In this document: one piece after another, positions 30,593 to 39,266 of the stretch
Position numbering within the stretch: position 1 is the first letter of the stretch
Layout of the letters: each line of letters opens with the position of its first letter
Assembly: GCA_965203575.1 (NCBI GenBank)
Contig: OZ241894.1
Location: 310,001-374,000, forward strand
Direction: 5' to 3'
DNA length: 64,000 nucleotides
Source: Aldehydirespirator sp965203575
Lineage (GTDB): Bacteria > Actinomycetota > Acidimicrobiia > Acidimicrobiales > Aldehydirespiratoraceae
The notes under the pieces: model-generated
The model's database searches: none
The model's input: the letters and a program-made list of their open reading frames with translations, nothing else
Told to the model about the DNA's origin: nothing
Made by a program: the position numbers and the translations under genes

Positions 30593-31974
30593 CCCAAGCG
30601 GGCCGCGTCGGTCTCGATCCGTTCCCGGAAGCTCTGCAACTGAGCTGCCACCGCCTCCGGACCGCCCGCGCCGCGCGTGTTGCGCCGCGCCGCGGATGCC
30701 CCCGGCTGCAGCAGCGCGGCGGCCTCCGGGCCGAGCCGGTCGTCGGCGGCTGTTAGCTCGGCCAGCGATCCCTCGCCGGCCAGCGAGCGCCGCACCAGCT
30801 CGCCGACCGCGGCGTGAGCCTCGCGGAACGGCGTCCCTCGCCCCACCAGCCACTCGGCCAGGTCGGTGGCCGAGGAGTAGGGCGACGACGCCGCCCCCGC
30901 CATCCGGTCGGTGTCGAAACGGGCCGTCGAAAGGAGCCCGTCCAAGGCGGCCAGTGTGAACAGGGTCGTGTCGACCGCGTCGAAGAGGGGCTCCTTGTCC
31001 TCCTGGAGGTCCTTGGCGTACGCCAGGGGCAGGCCCTTGAGGGTGGCCAGCAGACCGGTCAGGTGCCCGACGAGGCGGCCGGCCTTGGCCCGGGCCAGCT
31101 CGGCCACGTCGGGATTCTTCTTCTGGGGCATCATCGACGAGCCGGTCGCATAGGCGTCGTCGAGCTCGACGAAACCGAACTCCGACGACGCCCACAGCAC
31201 CAGCTCCTCGCCGATCCGGCTCAGGTGCACCCCGAGGACGGCCAACGCGTAGAGGGCGTCGACCACGAAGTCGCGGTCGGCCACCGCGTCGAGGCTGTTG
31301 TCGAAGACGGACGCGAAGCCCAGCTCGGCCGCGGTCCGCTCGGGGTCCAGCGGCAGCGACGACCCGGCCAGCGCGCCCGCCCCCAGCGGGGAGACGTCGG
31401 CGCGGCGACGGGCCTCGGCCAGCCGCTCGGTGTCGCGGGCCAGCGCCCAGCCGTGGGCCAGCAGATGGTGGGCCAGCAGCACCGGCTGAGCCTGCTGAAG
31501 ATGGGTGTAGCCGGGCAGCAGCGCCCCGCCGGCATCGGTGGCCCGGCTCAGGAGCGTCCGCTGCAGCCCGAGCACTGCCCGGGCGACATCGTCCAGGGCG
31601 GAGAGGGTCCACAGCCGCAGGTCGGCGGCCACCTGGTCGTTGCGGCTGCGACCGGTGTGGAGCTTGGCCCCGGCCGGCGTGATCTCGGTGACCCGCCGCT
31701 CCACCGCGGTGTGAATGTCCTCGTCGCCGGGCGCGAAGACGAAGCGGCCCTCGGCCATCTCGGCCTCGACGGTGTCGAGCGCGGCACAGATGGCGTCACG
31801 CTCGTCGCCGGTGATCAGCCCGACCGCGGCCAGCATCGTCGCGTGGGCGCGCGACCCCGCGATGTCCTCGCGGAACATGCGCCGGTCGAAGGGCAGGCTG
31901 TCGTTGAGGGCTCGGAGCGCGTCGGCGGGATCGCCGCCGAACCGCCCGTGCCACAGGGTCGCGGAATCGTCCAC
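30589..31974 (-). CDS. argH: Argininosuccinate lyase
   Basis: Last step of arginine synthesis: splits argininosuccinate into arginine and fumarate. The 461 residues have LWHGRFGG at the start, HTGRSRNDQVA near 110-120, GYTHLQQAQP near 155, and the family signature GSSMMPQKKNPD near 280. I set the start at GTG 31974 (VDDSATLWHG), with AAGGGGGG just upstream and only two bases after the argG stop. The open frame continues upstream as a shadow of argG. The stop overlaps the glycosylase start. Confidence 0.95.
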   Translation of the reverse strand: MDDSATLWHGRFGGDPADALRALNDSLPFDRRMFREDIAGSRAHATMLAAVGLITGDERDAICAALDTVEAEMAEGRFVFAPGDEDIHTAVERRVTEITPAGAKLHTGRSRNDQVAADLRLWTLSALDDVARAVLGLQRTLLSRATDAGGALLPGYTHLQQAQPVLLAHHLLAHGWALARDTERLAEARRRADVSPLGAGALAGSSLPLDPERTAAELGFASVFDNSLDAVADRDFVVDALYALAVLGVHLSRIGEELVLWASSEFGFVELDDAYATGSSMMPQKKNPDVAELARAKAGRLVGHLTGLLATLKGLPLAYAKDLQEDKEPLFDAVDTTLFTLAALDGLLSTARFDTDRMAGAASSPYSSATDLAEWLVGRGTPFREAHAAVGELVRRSLAGEGSLAELTAADDRLGPEAAALLQPGASAARRNTRGAGGPEAVAAQLQSFRERIETDAARLG

Positions 31975-31976
31975 GG

Positions 31977-33218
<1,242 letters not shown>

Positions 33219-33243
33219 CGAATACCTCTCAAACTCGTTCTTG

Positions 33244-33711
33244 TCATCTGTCCAGGCCGGCCAGGTCCCGCAGGCGGTCGGCCAGCTCGGAGCCCGGCGT
33301 CCCGTCGGTGGCCACCACGATCAGCGAGTCGTCGCCCGCCACCGTTCCCAGCACCTCTTCAAGACCGGCCCGGTCGAGGGCGGACGCCACCACGTGGGCC
33401 GAGCCGGGCGGCGTGCGCACCACCGCGAGGTTGCCCGAGGCACCGATGTCGGCCACCCAGTCGCCCATCACCTTCCTGAGATGCTCCTCCGGCGCGATGC
33501 GGTCGATGGGATGCTCGGGAATGGCGTACACGGTTCCTCCTCCCGGAACCCGGACCTTCACCGCACCGAGAACGTCGAGATCGCGCGACACCGTCGCCCG
33601 GGTCGCGGTCACGCCTGCGGACGCCAGCAGGTCGACCAGCTGCTGCTGGCTGGCCACGGCATGCTCACCGAGCAGCCGGACGATCAGGTGCTGGCGGCTG
33701 GTCTTGCTCAT
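33244..33711 (-). CDS. argR: Arginine repressor
   Basis: Arginine-responsive repressor of the arginine genes. The 155 residues have the winged helix (SQQQLVDLLASAGVTATRATVSRDLD split in two helices, about residues 20-45) and the C-terminal arginine-binding, hexamer-forming domain with PGSAHVVASALDRAG and GTVAGDDSLIVVA. The ATG at 33711 is used here; a GTG at 33723 overlaps the argF stop and is an alternative with a worse ribosome binding site. The likely target is the palindrome upstream of argC at 39229-39244. Confidence 0.94.
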   Translation of the reverse strand: MSKTSRQHLIVRLLGEHAVASQQQLVDLLASAGVTATRATVSRDLDVLGAVKVRVPGGGTVYAIPEHPIDRIAPEEHLRKVMGDWVADIGASGNLAVVRTPPGSAHVVASALDRAGLEEVLGTVAGDDSLIVVATDGTPGSELADRLRDLAGLDR

Positions 33712-33719
33712 GGTTGCGA

Positions 33720-34610
33720 TCACCCTTGTTCCATGAGCCACAGCAGCAGGCCCCTGGCCGCGTGCATGCGGTTGGCCGCCTGCTGCCACACCAGGCTGCT
33801 GGGACCGTCGATCACGGTGGAGGCCACCTCCTGGCCCCGGTGGGCGGGCAGGCAGTGCATGAACACGGCACCCGCCGAGGCGCGGGCCATAAGCCGCCTG
33901 TCCACCCTGAATCCGGAGAAGTCCTTGCGGCGCTGCTCGGCTTCCTCTTCCTGGCCCATCGAGGTCCACACGTCGGTGTAGACCACATCAGCGCCGCTCA
34001 ACGCTTCGGCCGGCTTCTGCACCTGGACGGGTTCGCAGCCGCGGCGGCGCATCCGCCGCAGGTCGGCCTCGCTGAACTCGTAGCCAACGGGACTGGCGAT
34101 ACGCACTGCCATGCCCGACAGGCCGGCCGCGTACGCCAGCGAGTGGGCCACGTTGTTGGCATCGCCGATGTAGGCCAGGACACGGCCTTCGAGATGGCCG
34201 CGAGCAGCCCGGATCGTCAGCAGGTCGGCCACTGCCTGGGTGGGGTGGGCGGTGTCGCTGAGCAGGTTGATGACCGGCACGTCACTCACGGCCGCCATGC
34301 GCTTCACCGTGCGGTGGGCGAACACCCTCGCCCCGATCACCGCGCTGTAGCACGCCAGGGTGCGGGTCACGTCCTCCACGCTCTCGCGCTCGTCCAGGCC
34401 GACCTCGGCGGCGCCGATGTAGGTGGGGTGGCCCCCCAACTGCACCACGGCCATCTCGGTGGCGCTGCGGGTGCGGGCCGAAGGCTTCTCGAACAGCAGG
34501 GACGCGCCCTTGCCCGCCAGAACCGGCGGCGGGTTGGGGGTGGTCGCCAAGTTCAGGATCCGGGTGAGCTCGCTCGGCTGCAAGTCGTCGATGTCTAGGA
34601 AATGACGCAT
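33720..34610 (-). CDS. argF: Ornithine carbamoyltransferase
   Basis: Makes citrulline from ornithine and carbamoyl phosphate. The 296 residues show the carbamoyl-phosphate site SARTRSATE (about residues 44-52), GGHPTYIG, FAHRTVKRM, HPTQAVADL near 125, and the ornithine-site MHCLPAHRG near 260. The start has GGAG five bases ahead of the ATG. The gap of 48 bases to argD is short, so it is in the same transcript. Confidence 0.95.
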   Translation of the reverse strand: MRHFLDIDDLQPSELTRILNLATTPNPPPVLAGKGASLLFEKPSARTRSATEMAVVQLGGHPTYIGAAEVGLDERESVEDVTRTLACYSAVIGARVFAHRTVKRMAAVSDVPVINLLSDTAHPTQAVADLLTIRAARGHLEGRVLAYIGDANNVAHSLAYAAGLSGMAVRIASPVGYEFSEADLRRMRRRGCEPVQVQKPAEALSGADVVYTDVWTSMGQEEEAEQRRKDFSGFRVDRRLMARASAGAVFMHCLPAHRGQEVASTVIDGPSSLVWQQAANRMHAARGLLLWLMEQG

Positions 34611-34658
34611 GTGAACTCCTTCATCACGTGGGGATCGGTTCTCGCAGTGGGGCGCGCA

Positions 34659-35843
34659 TCAGCGCTGCTCCAGGACGCCGGCCAGGATGGAGCACCCTTC
34701 GGCGAGTTGCTCGGTGGACACCACGAACGGCGGGGCGAGCCGCAGTGCCGTCGGGGTCACTCCGTTCACGACCAGCCCCGCATCGAGGCAGGCCGAGGCG
34801 ACGTCCTTCGCCGAGCGGCCCGCTCTGGCCTCCTCCGACAGCTCCGCGGCCAGCAGCAGACCCCGGCCCCGCACACTGTCCACGCCGTCGATCTCGAGCA
34901 GCCGGTCCCGCAGGGCGGCACCGAGGCGGGCCGCGGCCGCGGGCGCGTCCATGGCCTGCATCTGCGCGAGGACGGCCCGCACCGCGGCCAGGGCCAGGGG
35001 CTGGCCCGCGAAGGTCGAGCCGTGGTCGCCGGGAACGAAGGCGGCCGCAACGTCGGGCCGGGCCCAGACCGCTCCGACGGGCACGCCGTTGCCGAGAGCC
35101 TTGGCCATGGTCACGATGTCGGGCTGCACGCCGGCGTGCTGGTAGCCGAACCACCGTCCGGTGCGGGCGAGACCGGTCTGGATCTCGTCGAGCACCAGCA
35201 GGATGCCGCGTTCGTCGCAGACCCGCCGCACGGCCTGCAGGTACTCGTCACCGGCCGGAACCACGCCACCCTCGCCCTGGACCGACTCGAGCACTACTGC
35301 CCCGACGGAGGGATCGAGCGCCGCCTGCAGCGCGGCGAAGTCGTCGAAGGGCACATGGCGGAAGCCTTCCGGCATCGGCTGGAAGGGCTCGTGCTTCTCG
35401 GGCTGCCCGGTAGCCGCCAGCGCGGCCAGCGTGCGGCCGTGGAACGACCCGTAGGCGCTCACCACGCCATGGCGACCCCGGCCCTGATGCTTGCGGGCCA
35501 GCTTGAGGGCGGCCTCGACCGCTTCGGCGCCGGAGTTCTGGAAGAGGATCCGGCCGGGCTCGGTGTCGCCGCCGGGACCGGAGCGGATCAGCCGGTCGAG
35601 CGTCTCCACCACCTCGGCGGTCGGCTCGTTGGCGAAGAGGTTCGACGTGTGTATGAGCGTCCCCGCCTGGGCCGCGACGGCCTCCGTCACCGCCGGGTGG
35701 GCGTGCCCCAGCCCGGTCACCGCCAGCCCGCACAGGAAGTCGAGGTAGCGGCGGCCGCGGTCGTCCCAGAGCTCGGTGCCGTCGCCCCGCACGAAGGTCA
35801 CCGGCGGGGTGCCGTAGTTGTTCATGAGCGCGGCTCTACTCAT
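34659..35843 (-). CDS. argD: Acetylornithine aminotransferase
   Basis: A class III pyridoxal-phosphate transaminase that makes N-acetylornithine. The 394 residues have FLCGLAVTGLGHAHP at the start, the FQNSGAEAVEAALKLAR helix, LVLDEIQTGLARTGRWF near 220, and the PLP Lys in MAKALGNGVPVGA near 250. The ATG at 35843 overlaps the argB stop (ATGA); a second ATG at 35825 is possible. Confidence 0.94.
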   Translation of the reverse strand: MSRAALMNNYGTPPVTFVRGDGTELWDDRGRRYLDFLCGLAVTGLGHAHPAVTEAVAAQAGTLIHTSNLFANEPTAEVVETLDRLIRSGPGGDTEPGRILFQNSGAEAVEAALKLARKHQGRGRHGVVSAYGSFHGRTLAALAATGQPEKHEPFQPMPEGFRHVPFDDFAALQAALDPSVGAVVLESVQGEGGVVPAGDEYLQAVRRVCDERGILLVLDEIQTGLARTGRWFGYQHAGVQPDIVTMAKALGNGVPVGAVWARPDVAAAFVPGDHGSTFAGQPLALAAVRAVLAQMQAMDAPAAAARLGAALRDRLLEIDGVDSVRGRGLLLAAELSEEARAGRSAKDVASACLDAGLVVNGVTPTALRLAPPFVVSTEQLAEGCSILAGVLEQR

Positions 35844-36754
35844 TGCTGGTCCTCGGTGTTCTGGGTGATCATCGTGCCTATCCCGGCGTCGGTGAACAGT
35901 TCGAGCAGCACGGCATGGGGTATCCGACCGTCGAGCATGTGCGCGGAGCCGGCGCCGCGGCGCACCGCGTCCACGCAGGCCTGAGCCTTGGGGATCATCC
36001 CGCCGCTCACGGCGCCGGAGGCGATCATGGCCTCCACCTCGGTGACGCTGGCCCGGCTCACCAGCGACGACACGTCTGCCTGGTCGGCGAGCAGGCCGGG
36101 CACGTCGGTGAGGTACACGACCTTGGCCGCGCCGAGCGCGCCGGCCAGGGCCGCCGCCATCGTGTCGGCGTTGATGTTGTAGGCCTGCCCGCCTTCATCC
36201 GCGCCGATCGAGGAGACCACCGGGATGATCTGTTCAGCCACGAGCCGCTCGATGACGCTCGGATTGACCGCCGCGACGTCGCCCACGAACCCGAGAGCAG
36301 GATCCCGGGGCGCGGCGATCACGAGGCGGCCGTCCTCACCGGAGAGTCCCAGGGCCGCTCCCCCGCTGGCGTTGATGGCGCTGACGACGTCCCGGCCGAC
36401 CTTGCCGACCAGCACCATCCGGGCCACGTCGAGAGTGTCGGCGTCGGTGACCCGCAAGCCGTCGCGGAACTCGCTCTGCTTGCCCATGCGGGCCAGATGC
36501 TCGCCGATCTGGGGGGCTCCGCCGTGGACCACCACCGGGTGCAGCCCGACGGCGCGCACCAGGACGATGTCGCGTGCGAATGAGGAGGCCAGAGCGGGGT
36601 CGATCATGGCGTGGCCGCCGTACTTGACGACCACCACCGCTCCCCGGAAGCGCCGGATGTAGGGCAGTGCCTCCACCAGCGCCCGGGCCCTCCGCTCGGG
36701 CTCGAAGCCGTGGTGGACGTCGTGTTCGGCTTGGGTGCCGGTTGCGTGAGTCAT
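35840..36754 (-). CDS. argB: Acetylglutamate kinase
   Basis: Phosphorylates N-acetylglutamate, the usual control point of the pathway. The 304 residues show VVKYGGHAM near 42, VVHGGAPQI near 74, GLSGEDGRL, YNINADTMAAALAGAL near 205, VYLTDVPGLL, and the end VSGGMIPKAQACVDAV. The start is ATG 36754, overlapping the argJ stop (ATGA); the open frame upstream is an argJ shadow. Confidence 0.95.
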   Translation of the reverse strand: MTHATGTQAEHDVHHGFEPERRARALVEALPYIRRFRGAVVVVKYGGHAMIDPALASSFARDIVLVRAVGLHPVVVHGGAPQIGEHLARMGKQSEFRDGLRVTDADTLDVARMVLVGKVGRDVVSAINASGGAALGLSGEDGRLVIAAPRDPALGFVGDVAAVNPSVIERLVAEQIIPVVSSIGADEGGQAYNINADTMAAALAGALGAAKVVYLTDVPGLLADQADVSSLVSRASVTEVEAMIASGAVSGGMIPKAQACVDAVRRGAGSAHMLDGRIPHAVLLELFTDAGIGTMITQNTEDQQ

Positions 36755-37977
36755 GTCCGGTACCCCGCGTTTATGTCGATGTAGCCGTGGGTCAGGTCGC
36801 AGGTCCAGATCGTGGCCTCGCCGTGGCCCACGCCCACGTCGACCCGAAGCTCGATGTCGTCGCCCAGCAGGTGCTTGGTGGCCATCTCCTCGCTGTAGTC
36901 GGGGTGGGGCATGCCACCCTCGGCGCACTGCTCGTCGCCGATCCAGATCGCCAGCCGGTCCCGGTCGGCCCGCTGGCCGGCCTTGCCCACCGCGGCCACG
37001 ATGCGGCCCCAGTTGGCGTCGGAGGCGGCCAGGGCAGTCTTCACCAGGGGGGAGTCGGCCACCGCCCGTGCTATGGCTTCCGCGGCGGCGGCGTCGGCCG
37101 CCCCGGTGACGGTGACGGCCACGAACTTGGTGGCTCCCTCGCCGTCCCGCACTATCTGGTGGGCCAGATCCAGCATCACCGCGTCGAGCGCGTCGCGGAA
37201 GGCCGTCGCGTGCCGGTCGGTGCTATGACCCGATGTGCCGGTCGCGGCCAGCAGCACGGTGTCGCTGGTGGATGTGTCGGAGTCCACGGTGATGCGGTTG
37301 AAGCTCTTCTCCACCGACCCGGCCAGGCACTCCTGAGCGGTCTGGGCGTCCATGGCCATGTCGGTGAACACGAACGCGAGCATGGTCGCCATGTCGGGGG
37401 CGATCATGCCGCTGCCCTTGGCTATACCGGCCACGTGGGCGCTCGTGCCTGCCACTGGTGCCGACGCCCCTTTCGCGAACGTGTCGGTGGTGCCCATCGC
37501 GACCGCCGCCGCCTCCCACGCCGCTGTGGTGGAGGCGTCCAACCCGGCCACCAGTCCGGGCAGGGCGGTGTCGATGCGCTCGACGGGCAAGTCCTCAGCG
37601 ATCACCCCGGTCGAGGCGACAAGCACCTCGTGAGTAGCCGCGCCGAGCGCGCCGGCCACGGATTCGGCGGTGTGCACCGCCGCGGCGTACCCGGACGCGC
37701 CGGTGAAAGCGTTGGCGTTGCCCGAGTTGACGATCAGAGCCCGACCCCGGCCTCCGCTGGCAGCCAGCGCCTGCCGGCACCAGTCGACCGGCGCGGCCGT
37801 GCACAGCGACCGGGTGAAGGTGCCGGCCACAGTCGTGCCCGGAGGCATCTCGGCCAGCATCAAGTCGTCCCGGCCCGAGTAGCGGATCCCGGCCGCGGCA
37901 GTCGCCAGGCGCAGGCCCGCCACGGCGGGCATCGCGGGGAAAGCCGCGGGAGCAAGGGGCGAGACCTTGGGCGCCAT
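36751..37977 (-). CDS. argJ: Glutamate N-acetyltransferase / amino-acid acetyltransferase
   Basis: Recycles the acetyl group from N-acetylornithine to glutamate, giving the cyclic pathway. The 408 residues carry the self-cleavage site IAKGSGMIAPDMATML, where the Thr becomes the nucleophile of the beta chain (near residue 190), VNSGNANAFTG near 90, and GDGEGATK near 275 (here as RDGEGATKFV). The frame continues upstream through the palindrome repeats, but the ATG at 37977, with GGTGA five bases ahead, begins the usual N-terminus. The repeats at 37991-38127 lie just upstream. Confidence 0.93.
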   Translation of the reverse strand: MAPKVSPLAPAAFPAMPAVAGLRLATAAAGIRYSGRDDLMLAEMPPGTTVAGTFTRSLCTAAPVDWCRQALAASGGRGRALIVNSGNANAFTGASGYAAAVHTAESVAGALGAATHEVLVASTGVIAEDLPVERIDTALPGLVAGLDASTTAAWEAAAVAMGTTDTFAKGASAPVAGTSAHVAGIAKGSGMIAPDMATMLAFVFTDMAMDAQTAQECLAGSVEKSFNRITVDSDTSTSDTVLLAATGTSGHSTDRHATAFRDALDAVMLDLAHQIVRDGEGATKFVAVTVTGAADAAAAEAIARAVADSPLVKTALAASDANWGRIVAAVGKAGQRADRDRLAIWIGDEQCAEGGMPHPDYSEEMATKHLLGDDIELRVDVGVGHGEATIWTCDLTHGYIDINAGYRT

Positions 37978-37990
37978 GGCGGTCACCGAG

Positions 37991-38045
37991 AATTGGCAGC
38001 AATACGCACGCCATGCGTGCAAAACGCTGCCAATTCGGCTGAAGG
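37991..38045. repeat. Palindromic 55-bp direct repeat, copy 1 (argC-argJ gap)
   Basis: Nested inverted repeats: AATTGGCAGC (37991-38000) with GCTGCCAATT (38026-38035), and GCACGC (38006-38011) with GCGTGC (38015-38020) around CAT. A second copy follows at 38073-38127, starting 82 bases later. It could be a transcript-processing hairpin, an attenuator or a mobile palindrome element. It lies 14 bases before the argJ start. Confidence 0.9.
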
Positions 38046-38072
38046 GCCGGCAGGCCGCGGGGAACCAACCGG

Positions 38073-38127
38073 AACTGGCAGCAATACGCACGCCATGCGT
38101 GCAAAACGCTGCCAATTCGGCTGAAGG
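38073..38127. repeat. Palindromic 55-bp direct repeat, copy 2 (argC-argJ gap)
   Basis: Same as 37991-38045 apart from one difference in the outer arm (T to C at 38075). The unit runs through the shared tail CGGCTGAAGG. Confidence 0.9.
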
Positions 38128-38164
38128 CACCGCCGCGGGGTGGTTGGAGGTCCCATGTCGGCCT

Positions 38165-39199
38165 CTAGGGGTAGATCCCCGCCGAGGCCAGTCCGGCGGT
38201 CTCGTCGATGCCCAGCGCGAGGTTGGCGCACTGCACGGCCTGGCCCGACGCTCCCTTGACCAGGTTGTCGAGCGCGGCGATGGCCATCACCCATCCGGTG
38301 CGGGCGTCGGCCCTGGCGGTGATGTGGACGCTGTTGGACCCCAGCGTCGCCTTGGTGGACGGCGACCGCTCGCTCACCACTACGAACGGCTCGTCGCAGT
38401 AGGCCTCGGCCAGCAGGTCGAGAACCTCACCGGTGCTGGTTCCGGCGGTGGGCCGTGCGTAGCAGGTGGCGAGAATGCCCCGGTTCATGGGCGCCAGATG
38501 GGGCGTGAACAGCACCTGCACATCGGTGCCGGAGTGGCGGGACACCGCCATCTCGATCTCGGGCGTGTGCCGGTGGGTCAGCAGGCCGTAGGCGGTGAAG
38601 TCCTCGTCGACCGCGCAGAACGTGGTGTTCGCCCTTGGAGGCCGGCCCGCGCCGGACACCCCGCTGGCCGCGTCGACGATGATGCCAGCCGGCTCCACCG
38701 CGCCCGCGGCTACAAGGGGGGCGAGCGCCAGCGAGGCCGTAGTCACGTAGCAGCCGGGCGCGGCCACCAACTCGGCGTGGAGGATGTCGTCGCGGAACAG
38801 CTCGGGAAGGCCGAACACGAACTCGTCGAGCAGTTCCGGCGCGGTGTGCTCGGTGCCGTACCACGCCGGGTACAGGCCGGGATCGTCGAGTCTGAAGTCG
38901 GCGGCCAGATCGACGACATGCTTCACGTCCTTGCGCAGGTCCCGAACCACTGACTGCGAGGCGCCATGGGGCAGCGCGCAGAAGGCCAGGTCGCATCCGG
39001 AGGCGGCACCCGGCTCGTAGAGCACGAACCGGGTGTTGCCGTAGGCGGGGGCCAGGCTCGGGTACAGGTCGGCCACTGCCCGGCCAGCCATGGAATCGCC
39101 GGTGGCCACCACGGCCTCCAGGCCGGGATGGGACGCGCATATCCGCAGGAGCTCGGCGCCGGTGAACCCCGACGCGCCGATCACAGCAACCTTGTGCAT
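38165..39199 (-). CDS. argC: N-acetyl-gamma-glutamyl-phosphate reductase
   Basis: NADPH-dependent reductase, third step of the pathway. The 344 residues have the nucleotide site VIGASGFTGAELLRI at residues 5-19, DLAADFRL near 100, the catalytic Cys in AAPGCYVT near 148, SGVSGAGR, and HRHTPEIEM with the base His near 210. It is the first arg gene, 67 bases after pheT, and a palindromic control site sits in that gap. Confidence 0.95.
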   Translation of the reverse strand: MHKVAVIGASGFTGAELLRICASHPGLEAVVATGDSMAGRAVADLYPSLAPAYGNTRFVLYEPGAASGCDLAFCALPHGASQSVVRDLRKDVKHVVDLAADFRLDDPGLYPAWYGTEHTAPELLDEFVFGLPELFRDDILHAELVAAPGCYVTTASLALAPLVAAGAVEPAGIIVDAASGVSGAGRPPRANTTFCAVDEDFTAYGLLTHRHTPEIEMAVSRHSGTDVQVLFTPHLAPMNRGILATCYARPTAGTSTGEVLDLLAEAYCDEPFVVVSERSPSTKATLGSNSVHITARADARTGWVMAIAALDNLVKGASGQAVQCANLALGIDETAGLASAGIYP

Positions 39200-39228
39200 C
39201 CCACCAAGCTATTCCCTCCCCACGGATA

Positions 39229-39266
39229 TTGCAACTATGTGCAAAGATAGGAGACTAGTTGCACAA
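39229..39266 (-). promoter_or_regulatory. ARG-box-like operator ahead of argC
   Basis: TTGCAACTATGTGCAA at 39229-39244 is a palindrome (TTGCA-N6-TGCAA), and TTGCACAA at 39259-39266 repeats half of it about 26 bases away. The AT-rich palindrome with TGCA half sites in front of argC, in an operon that encodes ArgR, fits an ArgR binding site. A clear -35/-10 pair could not be fixed. Confidence 0.6.

Noticed and set aside
30593..31612. Long upstream extension of the glycosylase frame
   Set aside because: It runs antiphase to argH and encodes Arg/Ala/Gly-rich nonsense; the family start is at 30592.
33723..33723. GTG overlapping the argF stop as argR start
   Set aside because: Its upstream AAGG is too close to act as a ribosome site; the ATG at 33711 gives the normal ArgR start.
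37991..38127. Possible CRISPR array from two similar palindromic units
   Set aside because: Only two units, 55 bases long with a 27-base gap, no further repeats and no cas genes.
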